Shown: piece after piece, positions 1 to 9,203 of the stretch
Layout: the number at the start of each line of letters is the position of its first letter
Position numbering within the stretch: the stretch's first letter is position 1
NCBI GenBank assembly: GCA_963700105.1
Contig: CAVOWL010000001.1
Coordinates: 310,001 to 374,000, forward strand
Direction: 5' to 3'
DNA: 64,000 nt
DNA from: CAVUWL01 sp963700105
GTDB lineage: Bacteria; Actinomycetota; Thermoleophilia; Solirubrobacterales; 70-9
Made by a program: the position numbers and the translations under genes
Notes under the pieces: model-generated
Seen by the model: the letters and a program-made list of their open reading frames with translations, nothing else
What the model was told of the DNA's origin: nothing
The model's database searches: none

Positions 1-805
1 AGCCTTCGATCGCGGGGTAGGTGGCGTGGGCTTCAGAGAGCGATTCGGGGTCCTGGTAGGTCTGCACCAAAAGGGTGCTGTTCAGTTCCTTGCCGGTGCA
101 AAGCGTCGGGTTATCGGTCAGCGGTGTGGCGGCGATCGAGGCGACGGTGCCGGGCTTGGGGATGCAGCTCGCACCTTCTTCTTCTGGGCAACCGGCCGGT
201 TCGCCCGGTTTGCCTTTGGGGAAGCGCTGCGGGTTGTGGGCTTCTTCGGCGGGAAAGCCCCAAAAGGTCAGCTTCGCTGAGGCAAGGGGGGTCAGCTGAC
301 TGATGTCTTTGACCGTGAAGCGAAGGCCGTAGTCCGATGTGGTGCGAACGGCGACTGGGATCGCGATCGGGATGTTTAGGACCGGGACGATGAAGGCAAA
401 GCGGGCGGTGTCTCCTTCCTGGGGAACGACGGTGAAGACCGGGGCGGTGCCCAACAGGTAGTCGGGGTTTCCTTCATAGTTGGCGTGGATCGTGATCAGG
501 CCGACCTGGGAGTTGGCGGGGCACTGATCGAGGGCGTAGTCAGAGGCGCTGCATTCGGTTGCTGCGCGGGGGTTTCCAAAGAGGCCGGTGGGAGCTTCAA
601 AGATCACGTTCTGGGCGGCTTCTGGGGCGCCGGGGCTTTTCAGGGTGAAGTCGGTGATCAGGTCGGGGTGCCCACCGGCCTCATGGCTTGACATCGTCGT
701 TTCAAATGATTCGATCCCCTCTGAGGCAAGGGCGGGGGATGCCAGGGGCAGCGAGCCCAGTAGACAGAGGCCCAGCGTGGCGACGAGGAGGCGGGCGCCG
801 CTCAC
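1..805 (-). CDS. Secreted protein, paralogue of the 6297-9203 product (partial, C-terminus off window)
   Basis: This is the N-terminal ~268 residues of a protein that runs off the left edge. The GTG start overlaps the stop of the upstream gene by 4 bp (GTGA), so translation is probably coupled. A signal peptide is visible (hydrophobic stretch LLVATLGLCLLGSLPLASPALA), so the product is exported. The rest matches the 968-aa product two genes upstream: a GGHPDLITDF segment, PTGLFGNPRAA, DQCPANSQVG, APVFTVVP, RTTSDYGL, and a WGFPAEEAHNPQRF segment occur in the same order. No enzymatic motif is visible. Function is unknown; a cell-surface or matrix role is inferred from export and operon context only. 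Confidence 0.75.
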   Translation of the reverse strand, partial: MSGARLLVATLGLCLLGSLPLASPALASEGIESFETTMSSHEAGGHPDLITDFTLKSPGAPEAAQNVIFEAPTGLFGNPRAATECSASDYALDQCPANSQVGLITIHANYEGNPDYLLGTAPVFTVVPQEGDTARFAFIVPVLNIPIAIPVAVRTTSDYGLRFTVKDISQLTPLASAKLTFWGFPAEEAHNPQRFPKGKPGEPAGCPEEEGASCIPKPGTVASIAATPLTDNPTLCTGKELNSTLLVQTYQDPESLSEAHATYPAIEG

Positions 806-3800
806 TTGTGGGCTCCGCGGTGGTGGTGGCGCTTTGTCCCATGGTGGTGCTTGCGGTGGCGCTTGACGCAGGTGCCGTACTTTTTGACGAACCCCTTTTC
901 GCAGAGTTTTCCGGCCGTTGGCAATTTGCTCGGGGCCCCGGCGACGCTGCCGACTTCAACTTGCCCCGGCGGAGTGCTCCCAGCTCCGTGGCACTCATCT
1001 GAGGCCTGGCACTGCACGCGGGGTAGTTCATAGGGAAAACCGCCGCCTTCGCGGGCGTCATAGATCTTCATCGTGTCGCCGTTTTTGTCCTGCGGGGCGA
1101 GGGAATCTCGGGTGAAGAAGTAGACATCTTTGCCGCTTGAGCTGGCGCTGAGGAGGCCCGAGTCAAACGGGCTTGTCCCCGCTGAGATCAGAGCAAGGCA
1201 ATCGCCCGTTGCCTTGTCATAGGCGATGCTTTGGCTGCTGCAGTTGCCGGTCCCCGGTTCGGCCCACTCATAGACATCCTGCTTGTTGTCGGTATCGGCG
1301 GAGACCAGCTGATCGGCGGAGTTGAAGAAGACGCGCCCGTCTTCAGCGAGGCTAAGGCCATTCGAAGCGAGGCTCGAGCTCCCCGCCGAGGGAGCGCCGG
1401 TGGTGGTGCAGGAGATGCAGGCCAGCTTTCCGGTTGCCGCGGCATAGCGGTAAAGGACGGCGTGCCCGGCGGTTTCTTCTTCGCCGCCGCCGAGGGCCAG
1501 AGTCGAGGGGAAGGCGGCGAATTCACCGGAGGGGGTGGTCTGGAAGTCGGCGGTATTTCGGGCCTCGGGCGAGCTGACCGAGTCGATGACAAGCGGGCTA
1601 TCGGTTTGAGGGTCATGGGGGATGACCGCCCGCCCGAAGACGGCAACTGTGCCCGCCCCTGGATTGGAGACGTAGAGGCTTCCGTCGTCTGCCGCGAGGC
1701 CGACAGACTTGGAGATATACCCACTTCCAAACGGGGATCCAACTGGGATGCCGGAGGAATCAAACTCAGACACTTGGTTGCCTTCATCGACGTAGACGTG
1801 GTCATCCGAGGGATCCACGGCAACCCCGTGGGAAGCATGGGCGTCAAGTGTCTTGACAAATGCTCCGGCGGAATACAGGCTCGTTTGGCCTTCTTCGACA
1901 ACATAAACATTTTCACTCGAGTCGACAGCAACGTCGGTAGGGAATGCGTTGGTTGCAACGTTCGAGAGCTCAGTACCCGATGAGCTGTAAATGGCGATTC
2001 CCCCGCCGTCGGCAATAAAGACTTTTCCGTTTGCCTGATCGACGGCGACCCCGGTCACGAAAGCACCAGCAAGGTTGATCGCAGAAACGAAATGACCCGA
2101 TGAGGTGAACTTATCCACGACACCGGCTTCCGCATCGGGGACGTAGAGGTCACCGTTGGAGGGATCCGCGGAAGTGCAGGCGGAGCCGCTCAGTCCGTTG
2201 ACCGAGCAGGTATTATCCACGGCGAGGCTTGTCGGGTAATTGACTTCGTATTCCGCGCTAAACGCCTCCTGAAATGGACCCGCTTCGGCTTCTTGGCCGT
2301 CCAGTTCCCCTTCCTTTCCAAAGCTCGCAACTAGATTTCCAGACGAGTTGAATTTGCTGACGCTACCGGTGTGATCGGGGCCCCCGCCGTTATCGAGCAC
2401 ATAGACATCGTCGTTTGAGTGATCGAGCGTTGTGGCGGCAGGCGAAACAACCCCGAACGAGCCAAATGAGCGCAGAAACTGGTGTGCTTTGGGCGGCAGC
2501 GCCGCATTGGAGCTCGACTCCAACGTACTGACGTAGAGCGGTACGTAACCGTCGCTTGGCCGCGCCACGTAGAGGTTGGGGGCATCTTGGACGCCGTTGG
2601 CTGAGCCATCGAGCTTCTCGGGGGAGAGGAAGTAGATAGTGCCATTCCCAGACGCCACTCCCCCACCGCCACCGATTGCGACAACGCCGCAGTTTTCTTC
2701 TTCGGGATTGACCGTGTTCCAGTGGGGGTGCGCCGAGTTGGCGGAGGGATCGCAAGAGTCGGTGTTGCCGGCACCTTCAATGCCAGTGGAGATCCGGGTC
2801 AGGGTCGAACTCTGCCCGGAGACTTCGGCCAGGTAGAGGTCGGCGCTTTCGTCGGTGTCTTGGTTGGTGGCGGTGTGCAGGGCGTCTTTGGTCGTGAAGA
2901 AGACCTTGGAGCCGTCGGAGGTCATGCCGGCGAAGAGAACGCCTTCTTTGAAGCCTTCCCCACCCTGTTTGGCGATTACTTCGGGGGTCAGGTCGATCGA
3001 GCTGATCGCGTCATTGACGTCCATGTAGAGGTGGTAATAGGGGTGCCCTTCGGAGTCTTCGGAGACCTTTTGGCCCAGGAGGACGTGGGAGCCGTCAGAG
3101 GAGATGGCGAGCTCTGAGATCCCGTTTTCATCGTGTTCGGCGGAGTTGCACTTGCCTTCGCCCTGCACGCAGGGAAGTGGTTCGGGGCCGTCTTCGCCTT
3201 CTTTTGGGGTATTTGAGACGACGTGGGTTTCCCCGGTCTTCAGGTTTCGGTCATAGATCGAGACGTTGCCGTTTTGATCGTTGCCGCCCCTGGCAAAGCG
3301 CGAGGTCGAGCCAAAGATGAAGTGTTCTCCGTTGGCTGAGAGGGGAGCGGCGATGTGGCCGTCTGCGGTTGCTGAGGGACCCGGGTTTTCCGGTCCAGCC
3401 ATGCCCTGGATCAGTTCGCCGTTGGGCTTTCTGACCGGAATCCCGGTGGAGCCGTCTGAAAAGCACGGCGAGCAGCCGCCGGGGGCGCCGAAGGCGAAGG
3501 TTTCAAGGCTCGCGTCGGCGCCAGTGGGGGTCGAGGAGTACGGATCGCTGGACGCGGCTTCTGGATCGTTGGCCGGGATGCCGACGTATTCGGTTGACCA
3601 GCCATTTTCTCCGCGGGTGGCGACGTATGGGTCGACGCCGCGATTGGTTGGGCTTCCCGCCGAGGGGATCCCGCCATCGTGAACACCGTACAGGACCCGG
3701 CCTTCTGCTTCAGGGTAGCCGCCGAATGGAGTCTGGCCCGCGATCAGACTTGACTCAACGTCATAACCCCCGGTTTGGGCGGAAACCAGCTCGTAGGCGC

Positions 3801-6300
3801 GGCAGTCAAGCAGCTGGGCGGCTCCGGTCTGCTGGCGCACATGGGCGTTGGGGCATTGGTCATTGACGGAAGGGATGAAGGGCAAAGTGGTAAAAGTGCG
3901 ATCAGAACCTTGGGTCGTTTCGAGAAAATTGGTCGCGACGACCCGATAGTGGTAGGTCGTTCCAGGTTCCAAGCCGGTAAGCAGAGAACGGATACCTTGG
4001 AGCGAATCGGTCGAGCCGGTGTTCAGACTCGCGCTCCTCTTGGCAGCTGCGAATTCGCCGTGTTCGAACGCTTTCTGGGTGACGTATTCGACGACGAAGC
4101 TACCTTCTCCGCCTCCCGGATTGACCTCAGCCTGAACCGAGGCGGAGTCGGCCTCAACTTCTCCCACCGACTCCGCGCTAACGGACGGAGGCGTCGGAAT
4201 CAGAAAGGTCTGATCGGCGCTGAGGGTGGAACCGTTTTCGTTGGCCGCGACAAGACGGAAATGGTAGGTCGTCTGCGGGCTGAGGCCGGACAATTCGGCC
4301 GTCACTTCGGTTGGACCGGAAAAATGCGAAGACGATGGATCCGGGGAGCAGGGGACCGATTCACCATATTCGCCGCTTGTTCCATAGTCAAACTGACAGC
4401 TGATGACAGGGCCGCCGCCAGCTGGGTCTATATGCCCGATCAGCTTAACGCTGGTCTGAGTAATTGCGCTAGATCGGACCGTCAGTTCCGGCACCAACAC
4501 AGAGTTGAACACAGCGATGCGGTTGCCGCCGGTGTCGGCGACATAGACGGTGCCGGCAGCGTTGAGGGCGAGCCCTCGAGCGCCACTCAGCGACCCTGTG
4601 CCAAACGTTTCACTCGGAGAACAGCGACTGCTGCAGCCTGGGCCATAGAGGCTCACATCACCACCCCCTTCAACGACGTAGAGTTCATCAGTTGAGGGAG
4701 CTATCGCAAGGCCGGTGATTTCGCGATCGAACCCGGTCGGTTCGCCGAGTGTTTCCCCGAACGCGCTATTGAACTTTGTAACGGGGTTGACCCCATAGCG
4801 TTGATCGATCTTGAAGAGATGGTCTTCCGCGTCGACGACTAGTCCAAAGGGCGCCGTTTCGTGAGGATTTGGATCATCGAATTCTCTAATAGATGTGCCC
4901 CTTGAGCTGAAGACATGAACGGTATCTTTTTCTTCATCGAGCACGAAGAGATCGCCGCCGGAGTCGACCGCGATCCCGTTTAGCCCGCTAACGGTGCTCT
5001 GGCCTCCGGTTCCCCAACTCCCGACCAGATCGCCCGAGGAGTTGAACTTGGAGATTGTGTTATCTCCAGTATCACCGACGTAGAAGTCGCCCATCGAAGA
5101 GCTGCTGGAATCATCCACCGCGATAAAGGTCGGAGCCTTGAAAGCACCGGGCGTCGAACCCGAGGCGGCCGCCTGGCAGGTGTCCCCGGATTCGGCGGTA
5201 CAAATGTCCTGCTCAGCGACTGGGGCATGATTTTCAACCGTTGTCTTATTTACTTCCTTACCGAGCATGAGGACGAATTCGCCCGAGGGGGTGAACTTCT
5301 CGACCCTCCCACCGGCCCCGGTGTCCGTCGTGGCTATGGTCCCGATTGAGTTTGGATTGCCGCCGGAAAGCCCGGAGGAATCCACGGTAATTTGCGGCAC
5401 CACTTCTTCGGCAAATACTCCCAGAAAGGTAATTGTGTAGGGGCCTTCTCCGCCGACCCTGATATTGCCTTCACCGATCGGCGACAGGCCCGAAAGCGCA
5501 TTTTCGATAGTTGCAGCTTCAGCATTGAAGGGGAGGGCTGCCGAGAGGGAGGTACCCGTCTCCTGCGCCCCAGCCGGCCTAGACAGGGTCAGGGTTTCCG
5601 CGCCGACTTCTGTAATTATGGCACCAGACGGGATACCGGGTCCGGAGACCGCCTCGCCCGCAAGAAAGGTCCCAGCCGAAGTGTGGAGGTGTGAAACGAC
5701 CTTAGAACTGACCCTAAGTTCTACACTTGTCCCGCTTTCGGTGGCTGGATTAGAGAGAGATAGTGTGCCACTCCCAATAGTGGTAATCGTGGTTCCTTCA
5801 GGGACGCCGCGGCCAGAGATCGGCGATCCGACCGTGAAGGATCCGCCGATGGCGTGGAGATTTTCAACCGTTTCTGAACCTTCGGTGAGATCACCGGTAC
5901 CTTCGGCAAAAGCGGTATTACCGCTCCCGCGGGCGCCGGTCGTCTGACCCTCAAAACTCAGCGAGTAAGTACCACCGGTGGCGTTGAGAGTAAGAGTTTG
6001 GACATCCGGATGACCAGGGTCGGTGACGTAGAGGTCGCCTCTTGAGGGGTCGGTGGATTCATCGACGGCTACGTCGGTGGGTCCGGAGATGGCGTTAGCT
6101 CCAGAACCTGCGAAGGTATTGGTGAGGACAGTCTTGGAGAGGCCAAATGCCGAAGCCGCGCTGAGTGCGAGCGTTGCGAGAGCGAACCCCAGGACGCTCA
6201 GCCCGAACACCGTCGGCCGAGCGACGCTTCTCCGGTGCGATCGCCGAGAGGATGAGCTGGACTCCGAGGCTTGAGGTCCTCTATGAATTCTGCCGCTCAC
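802..6300 (-). CDS. Giant secreted NHL-repeat / Fn3-like / beta-propeller protein (second copy)
   Basis: About 1832 aa from a GTG at 6300 that overlaps the upstream stop by 4 bp; an in-frame start at 6357 would lie inside the preceding gene. An Arg-rich N-terminus and a hydrophobic segment (VFGLSVLGFALATLALSAAS) form a long signal peptide or anchor. NHL-type blades follow (FNSSGDLVGSWG, GLNGIAVDSGGDLFVLD), then two Fn3-like domains (SPQTTYHFRLVA and EPGTTYHYRVVA), the signature CPNAHVRQQTG / DCRAYELVSA, and TolB-like propeller blades (TSDGSKVFFTTKD). The protein ends in a Cys-containing piece and a His/Lys/Arg tail. Family style is typical of Thermoleophilia surface proteins. A binding or structural role is inferred; no catalytic site was seen. 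Confidence 0.85.
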   Translation of the reverse strand: MSGRIHRGPQASESSSSSRRSHRRSVARPTVFGLSVLGFALATLALSAASAFGLSKTVLTNTFAGSGANAISGPTDVAVDESTDPSRGDLYVTDPGHPDVQTLTLNATGGTYSLSFEGQTTGARGSGNTAFAEGTGDLTEGSETVENLHAIGGSFTVGSPISGRGVPEGTTITTIGSGTLSLSNPATESGTSVELRVSSKVVSHLHTSAGTFLAGEAVSGPGIPSGAIITEVGAETLTLSRPAGAQETGTSLSAALPFNAEAATIENALSGLSPIGEGNIRVGGEGPYTITFLGVFAEEVVPQITVDSSGLSGGNPNSIGTIATTDTGAGGRVEKFTPSGEFVLMLGKEVNKTTVENHAPVAEQDICTAESGDTCQAAASGSTPGAFKAPTFIAVDDSSSSSMGDFYVGDTGDNTISKFNSSGDLVGSWGTGGQSTVSGLNGIAVDSGGDLFVLDEEKDTVHVFSSRGTSIREFDDPNPHETAPFGLVVDAEDHLFKIDQRYGVNPVTKFNSAFGETLGEPTGFDREITGLAIAPSTDELYVVEGGGDVSLYGPGCSSRCSPSETFGTGSLSGARGLALNAAGTVYVADTGGNRIAVFNSVLVPELTVRSSAITQTSVKLIGHIDPAGGGPVISCQFDYGTSGEYGESVPCSPDPSSSHFSGPTEVTAELSGLSPQTTYHFRLVAANENGSTLSADQTFLIPTPPSVSAESVGEVEADSASVQAEVNPGGGEGSFVVEYVTQKAFEHGEFAAAKRSASLNTGSTDSLQGIRSLLTGLEPGTTYHYRVVATNFLETTQGSDRTFTTLPFIPSVNDQCPNAHVRQQTGAAQLLDCRAYELVSAQTGGYDVESSLIAGQTPFGGYPEAEGRVLYGVHDGGIPSAGSPTNRGVDPYVATRGENGWSTEYVGIPANDPEAASSDPYSSTPTGADASLETFAFGAPGGCSPCFSDGSTGIPVRKPNGELIQGMAGPENPGPSATADGHIAAPLSANGEHFIFGSTSRFARGGNDQNGNVSIYDRNLKTGETHVVSNTPKEGEDGPEPLPCVQGEGKCNSAEHDENGISELAISSDGSHVLLGQKVSEDSEGHPYYHLYMDVNDAISSIDLTPEVIAKQGGEGFKEGVLFAGMTSDGSKVFFTTKDALHTATNQDTDESADLYLAEVSGQSSTLTRISTGIEGAGNTDSCDPSANSAHPHWNTVNPEEENCGVVAIGGGGGVASGNGTIYFLSPEKLDGSANGVQDAPNLYVARPSDGYVPLYVSTLESSSNAALPPKAHQFLRSFGSFGVVSPAATTLDHSNDDVYVLDNGGGPDHTGSVSKFNSSGNLVASFGKEGELDGQEAEAGPFQEAFSAEYEVNYPTSLAVDNTCSVNGLSGSACTSADPSNGDLYVPDAEAGVVDKFTSSGHFVSAINLAGAFVTGVAVDQANGKVFIADGGGIAIYSSSGTELSNVATNAFPTDVAVDSSENVYVVEEGQTSLYSAGAFVKTLDAHASHGVAVDPSDDHVYVDEGNQVSEFDSSGIPVGSPFGSGYISKSVGLAADDGSLYVSNPGAGTVAVFGRAVIPHDPQTDSPLVIDSVSSPEARNTADFQTTPSGEFAAFPSTLALGGGEEETAGHAVLYRYAAATGKLACISCTTTGAPSAGSSSLASNGLSLAEDGRVFFNSADQLVSADTDNKQDVYEWAEPGTGNCSSQSIAYDKATGDCLALISAGTSPFDSGLLSASSSGKDVYFFTRDSLAPQDKNGDTMKIYDAREGGGFPYELPRVQCQASDECHGAGSTPPGQVEVGSVAGAPSKLPTAGKLCEKGFVKKYGTCVKRHRKHHHGTKRHHHRGAHK

Positions 6301-9203
6301 TTGCCCAATCCCCGGGCTCGAGTTGGGCGGCGCTTGGCTTCTGCGCGCTTGCCGCAATCAACGGTGACCTGCTGGTCTCGGTTATCGGCAGCGCCGTTTT
6401 GACCGTTGAGCTGCACGAGGGAGCCACGGGCCGAGCTGCACAAATCGGCGCTGTTGACCAACAGGCCCTTGTGGCCGCCCTCGAGGCTGAGGGTGAATTT
6501 TGTTACCGGGGCATCGGGAACCGTCTCAAAGGTTGTGCGCAGGCGGCCCTTGACGGTTTCGATCTTGCCATCCAGGTCGATGTCGATCTGGCCGTTTAGG
6601 GCAGCGACGATGTCGGGCAGACCACTCTTGTTTTCTGGGGCTGAGCGCAGGTAGACCGGGCCTTCAAGCGGCTTTTCAAGTAGCGGCGTGGTCGCCTTAG
6701 CTGAGCCGATGATCGAGCCGGCGGGGCAGTTACTGGCGGCGAATTGGACCCTTGTGCAGGGGTCCTTTATATGGGCGTTATCGATCAACTCTGAGCGCGG
6801 CAGGGTGACCGCAGTTGAGGCGATGTTTGATTCGCCTGCTTTTGCACTCAGATTGGCGGTCAGCTCTGGATTGCCACTGTGTTTGGTTGAACCTGAGAGA
6901 GCAAGGGAGAGCTTGGGGGCAAAGGGGAGGTTGGCGCAGTTGGCAACCTGGAAGGGAGAAGAGAGGGAAGCCGAGGCGCCTTCGGCGCCGGTGATCGTGG
7001 CGTTTGTGGCCAGCGGTTCGCAGTTGGTCGGGTTTAGGGTGAAGTTGGGGCGGTTGAGGTTGATCAGGATCGAGCGCAGCCGCAGCGGGATGCCTTCGAG
7101 AATCTGGGGCAGGGGATCAGAGACCGCACTGACCCGGGCGCTTTCGGGGTTGACGTGAAGGGCGGCTCTGACCACGACGTTTCCGAGGTCATAGGGCCCA
7201 GAGACCGCTGGGGTGATCACCACCAGGGAGAGGGGTGCCCCCTTGTAGGGGCCGGCGAGGTAGACCTTGCCGGGGGCGTAGTAGGGATGGGTGCCAGCAC
7301 CCGCACCGGCGCTCGCTTCACCGACCTGGCTGGCCGCCGGGCAGCTTGGGTCTGCCTGCTCGATCAGCCCGGAGCGCCCGGGAGCTGAGGCGGCTTCGAT
7401 GTCGGCCTGGGGACAGTAGGGGACGCCCTTCAGGGTGGCCGAAAGGCCGGTTGGCGTGCTTATGTCGAGGGTGTTCAGGTTCTGATCACCGTCTTCTCTG
7501 GTGAGCTGGAGCGAAAAGGACGTGTGGGTAGCCGCCGCGTTCGCAGCCGAGGCGGCCTTAAGCATTGGGGCAAACGGGCGCGATCCATCGGGACATCGCG
7601 TACCAGCAGGTCCAGATCCCAGCGTGAAGTACTGCGTGGAGGTCTGGTTGGGCAGAGCGCCGTCCCAGGGCGTGAAGACAGTTGATACAGGGTAGGTACC
7701 GCACTGCGTTGGAGTGGCGAGGATGCCACGTTCAGAACCGAAGAAGTGCAGGTCAAAGTCTTCGAAGGGAAATTGGGGAAGTTCCTGGAAGGAGACGACG
7801 AGCTGCCCGGTCGCCGTATTGGGGCGAACCGTTCCCGGCAACTTGACGTGGATCCCGAATCCGTTGAAGGCGATCACCAAGCGGTAGCGCTCCCCGGGCT
7901 TTGGTTCGCCAATGTAGATCGCACCCGGCAGGACCCCGGGAAGGACCGGACTGTGTACTTCGAGGGTACCGATCTTTGAGAATTCCGGACACTCGGCTTC
8001 TTCGGTGGTACCGAAGCGAGCCTGGGCATCGCTACAGGATGTCTTGCCATTGGCGGCATTGGGGTTGATCGTGAAGCCTGGCGGCAGGGTCGTTTCGGTG
8101 GAGCGGATCTCTGAGGGGGAGGGCGCATCGGGGCTCTCAAAAGAAGGTGCTTTGAGGTCAACATCGATGCCCGACGGAGTGTCGGTTTCGGTCGCGGTCG
8201 GGCGAGCGAAGAGGCTAGGGTTGAAGGCGAGTTGGTCACAGTCGATGGTCGTTGGATACTGGGCACTCGCTTCGGTTAATCCTTCGTCATAGCCGAGGAC
8301 ATTGAGTGAGCTCTCAAGGGAGGAGCTGCCACAGGTTGTCGGGTTTTGGGTGAAGGGCGTTTCGGGGCTATTTGAGGAGACCGGTCCTTCGACGTGTTCA
8401 CTGTAGGCACCGCCGACCGGGCCGTGTCCACAGAGCTCATACGACGTGGCTGGATCTTCAGTGCTGGGATTTCCTTCTTGATCGCACATTTCCGCGCCGC
8501 CACCCAGAATTCCCGGTATCGGGACCTGACTCTGCTGGAAGCGCAGATAGTTGTGAATCGGTGCAGCCGGAACTCCCCAGAGCACCTGTTTGACCCTGTG
8601 GAGCGAAGTGATGTGGTCGATATTGGAGACCACCGCATCGAGGCCATAGTCGCTGTTGGTGCGCGCCACGGCGACCGTGAAGACAGGAGTGTCGAACAGG
8701 GTCTTGAAGCCAAGCAGACCGGTCTCTTCTGGAGGAGGAACGAGATTGAAAACGGGAGCGAGGAAGCCATCGTTGGCCTCACCGTTGTTGAGTCCAGCGG
8801 CGAGCACCCGGACTTCGGTCACCCCGATTTGGGAGTCGACCGGACACTGGTCAGAGGCGAATTGCGCGATCGAACATTGCGGGGCCGCGTGAGGGTTTGC
8901 GACCAGGCCGGTGGGCAGGTGCACGGCGACGTCGCGAGCGTCATCACAGGCGCAAGGCACTGGGGTTTGCTGGCGGCTGCCGAGTTCGAAGGAAAACTCG
9001 ACATCAGGATGGGCACCAGCTTGGGTGGTCGAGGGAAGCGTATTAAAGGAGAAGATCGGAACACCTGCCTGAGCAGCCGCTGCGGCGAAGCACAGCAAAG
9101 CACCAGTCGCGACAGTAAGCCCACATAGCCCCAACGCTGCCCTGCGTCTACCAACGAGATACACGCGTAAGCCTGAAGGCAACACGGCGCCAAGTCGCCT
9201 CAT
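6297..9203 (-). CDS. Large secreted protein of unknown function (family B of the operon)
   Basis: 968 aa, ATG start overlapping the upstream stop by 4 bp (ATGA). An N-terminal hydrophobic stretch (GLTVATGALLCFAAAAAQAG) is a signal peptide. The chain contains repeated modules built round PTGL / DQCPxxSQIG / APVFxxVP / SDYGL, then LPPGFTINPNAANG, and later a related CPAASQVGEASAG module. This suggests internal repetition of a secreted beta-rich domain. Paired cysteines (PVPCACDDARD, ADLCSSARG) suggest extracellular disulfides. The C-terminus is basic (KRAEAKRRPTRARGLGK). It is paralogous to the partial product at 1-805. No known enzyme family was recognised. Because it lies between two NHL/propeller proteins with overlapping ends, it probably acts with them outside the cell. 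Confidence 0.85.
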   Translation of the reverse strand: MRRLGAVLPSGLRVYLVGRRRAALGLCGLTVATGALLCFAAAAAQAGVPIFSFNTLPSTTQAGAHPDVEFSFELGSRQQTPVPCACDDARDVAVHLPTGLVANPHAAPQCSIAQFASDQCPVDSQIGVTEVRVLAAGLNNGEANDGFLAPVFNLVPPPEETGLLGFKTLFDTPVFTVAVARTNSDYGLDAVVSNIDHITSLHRVKQVLWGVPAAPIHNYLRFQQSQVPIPGILGGGAEMCDQEGNPSTEDPATSYELCGHGPVGGAYSEHVEGPVSSNSPETPFTQNPTTCGSSSLESSLNVLGYDEGLTEASAQYPTTIDCDQLAFNPSLFARPTATETDTPSGIDVDLKAPSFESPDAPSPSEIRSTETTLPPGFTINPNAANGKTSCSDAQARFGTTEEAECPEFSKIGTLEVHSPVLPGVLPGAIYIGEPKPGERYRLVIAFNGFGIHVKLPGTVRPNTATGQLVVSFQELPQFPFEDFDLHFFGSERGILATPTQCGTYPVSTVFTPWDGALPNQTSTQYFTLGSGPAGTRCPDGSRPFAPMLKAASAANAAATHTSFSLQLTREDGDQNLNTLDISTPTGLSATLKGVPYCPQADIEAASAPGRSGLIEQADPSCPAASQVGEASAGAGAGTHPYYAPGKVYLAGPYKGAPLSLVVITPAVSGPYDLGNVVVRAALHVNPESARVSAVSDPLPQILEGIPLRLRSILINLNRPNFTLNPTNCEPLATNATITGAEGASASLSSPFQVANCANLPFAPKLSLALSGSTKHSGNPELTANLSAKAGESNIASTAVTLPRSELIDNAHIKDPCTRVQFAASNCPAGSIIGSAKATTPLLEKPLEGPVYLRSAPENKSGLPDIVAALNGQIDIDLDGKIETVKGRLRTTFETVPDAPVTKFTLSLEGGHKGLLVNSADLCSSARGSLVQLNGQNGAADNRDQQVTVDCGKRAEAKRRPTRARGLGK

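Noticed and set aside
3775..4695. 306-aa plus-strand open frame
   Set aside because: Antisense to the Fn3/NHL region of the giant protein at 802-6300.
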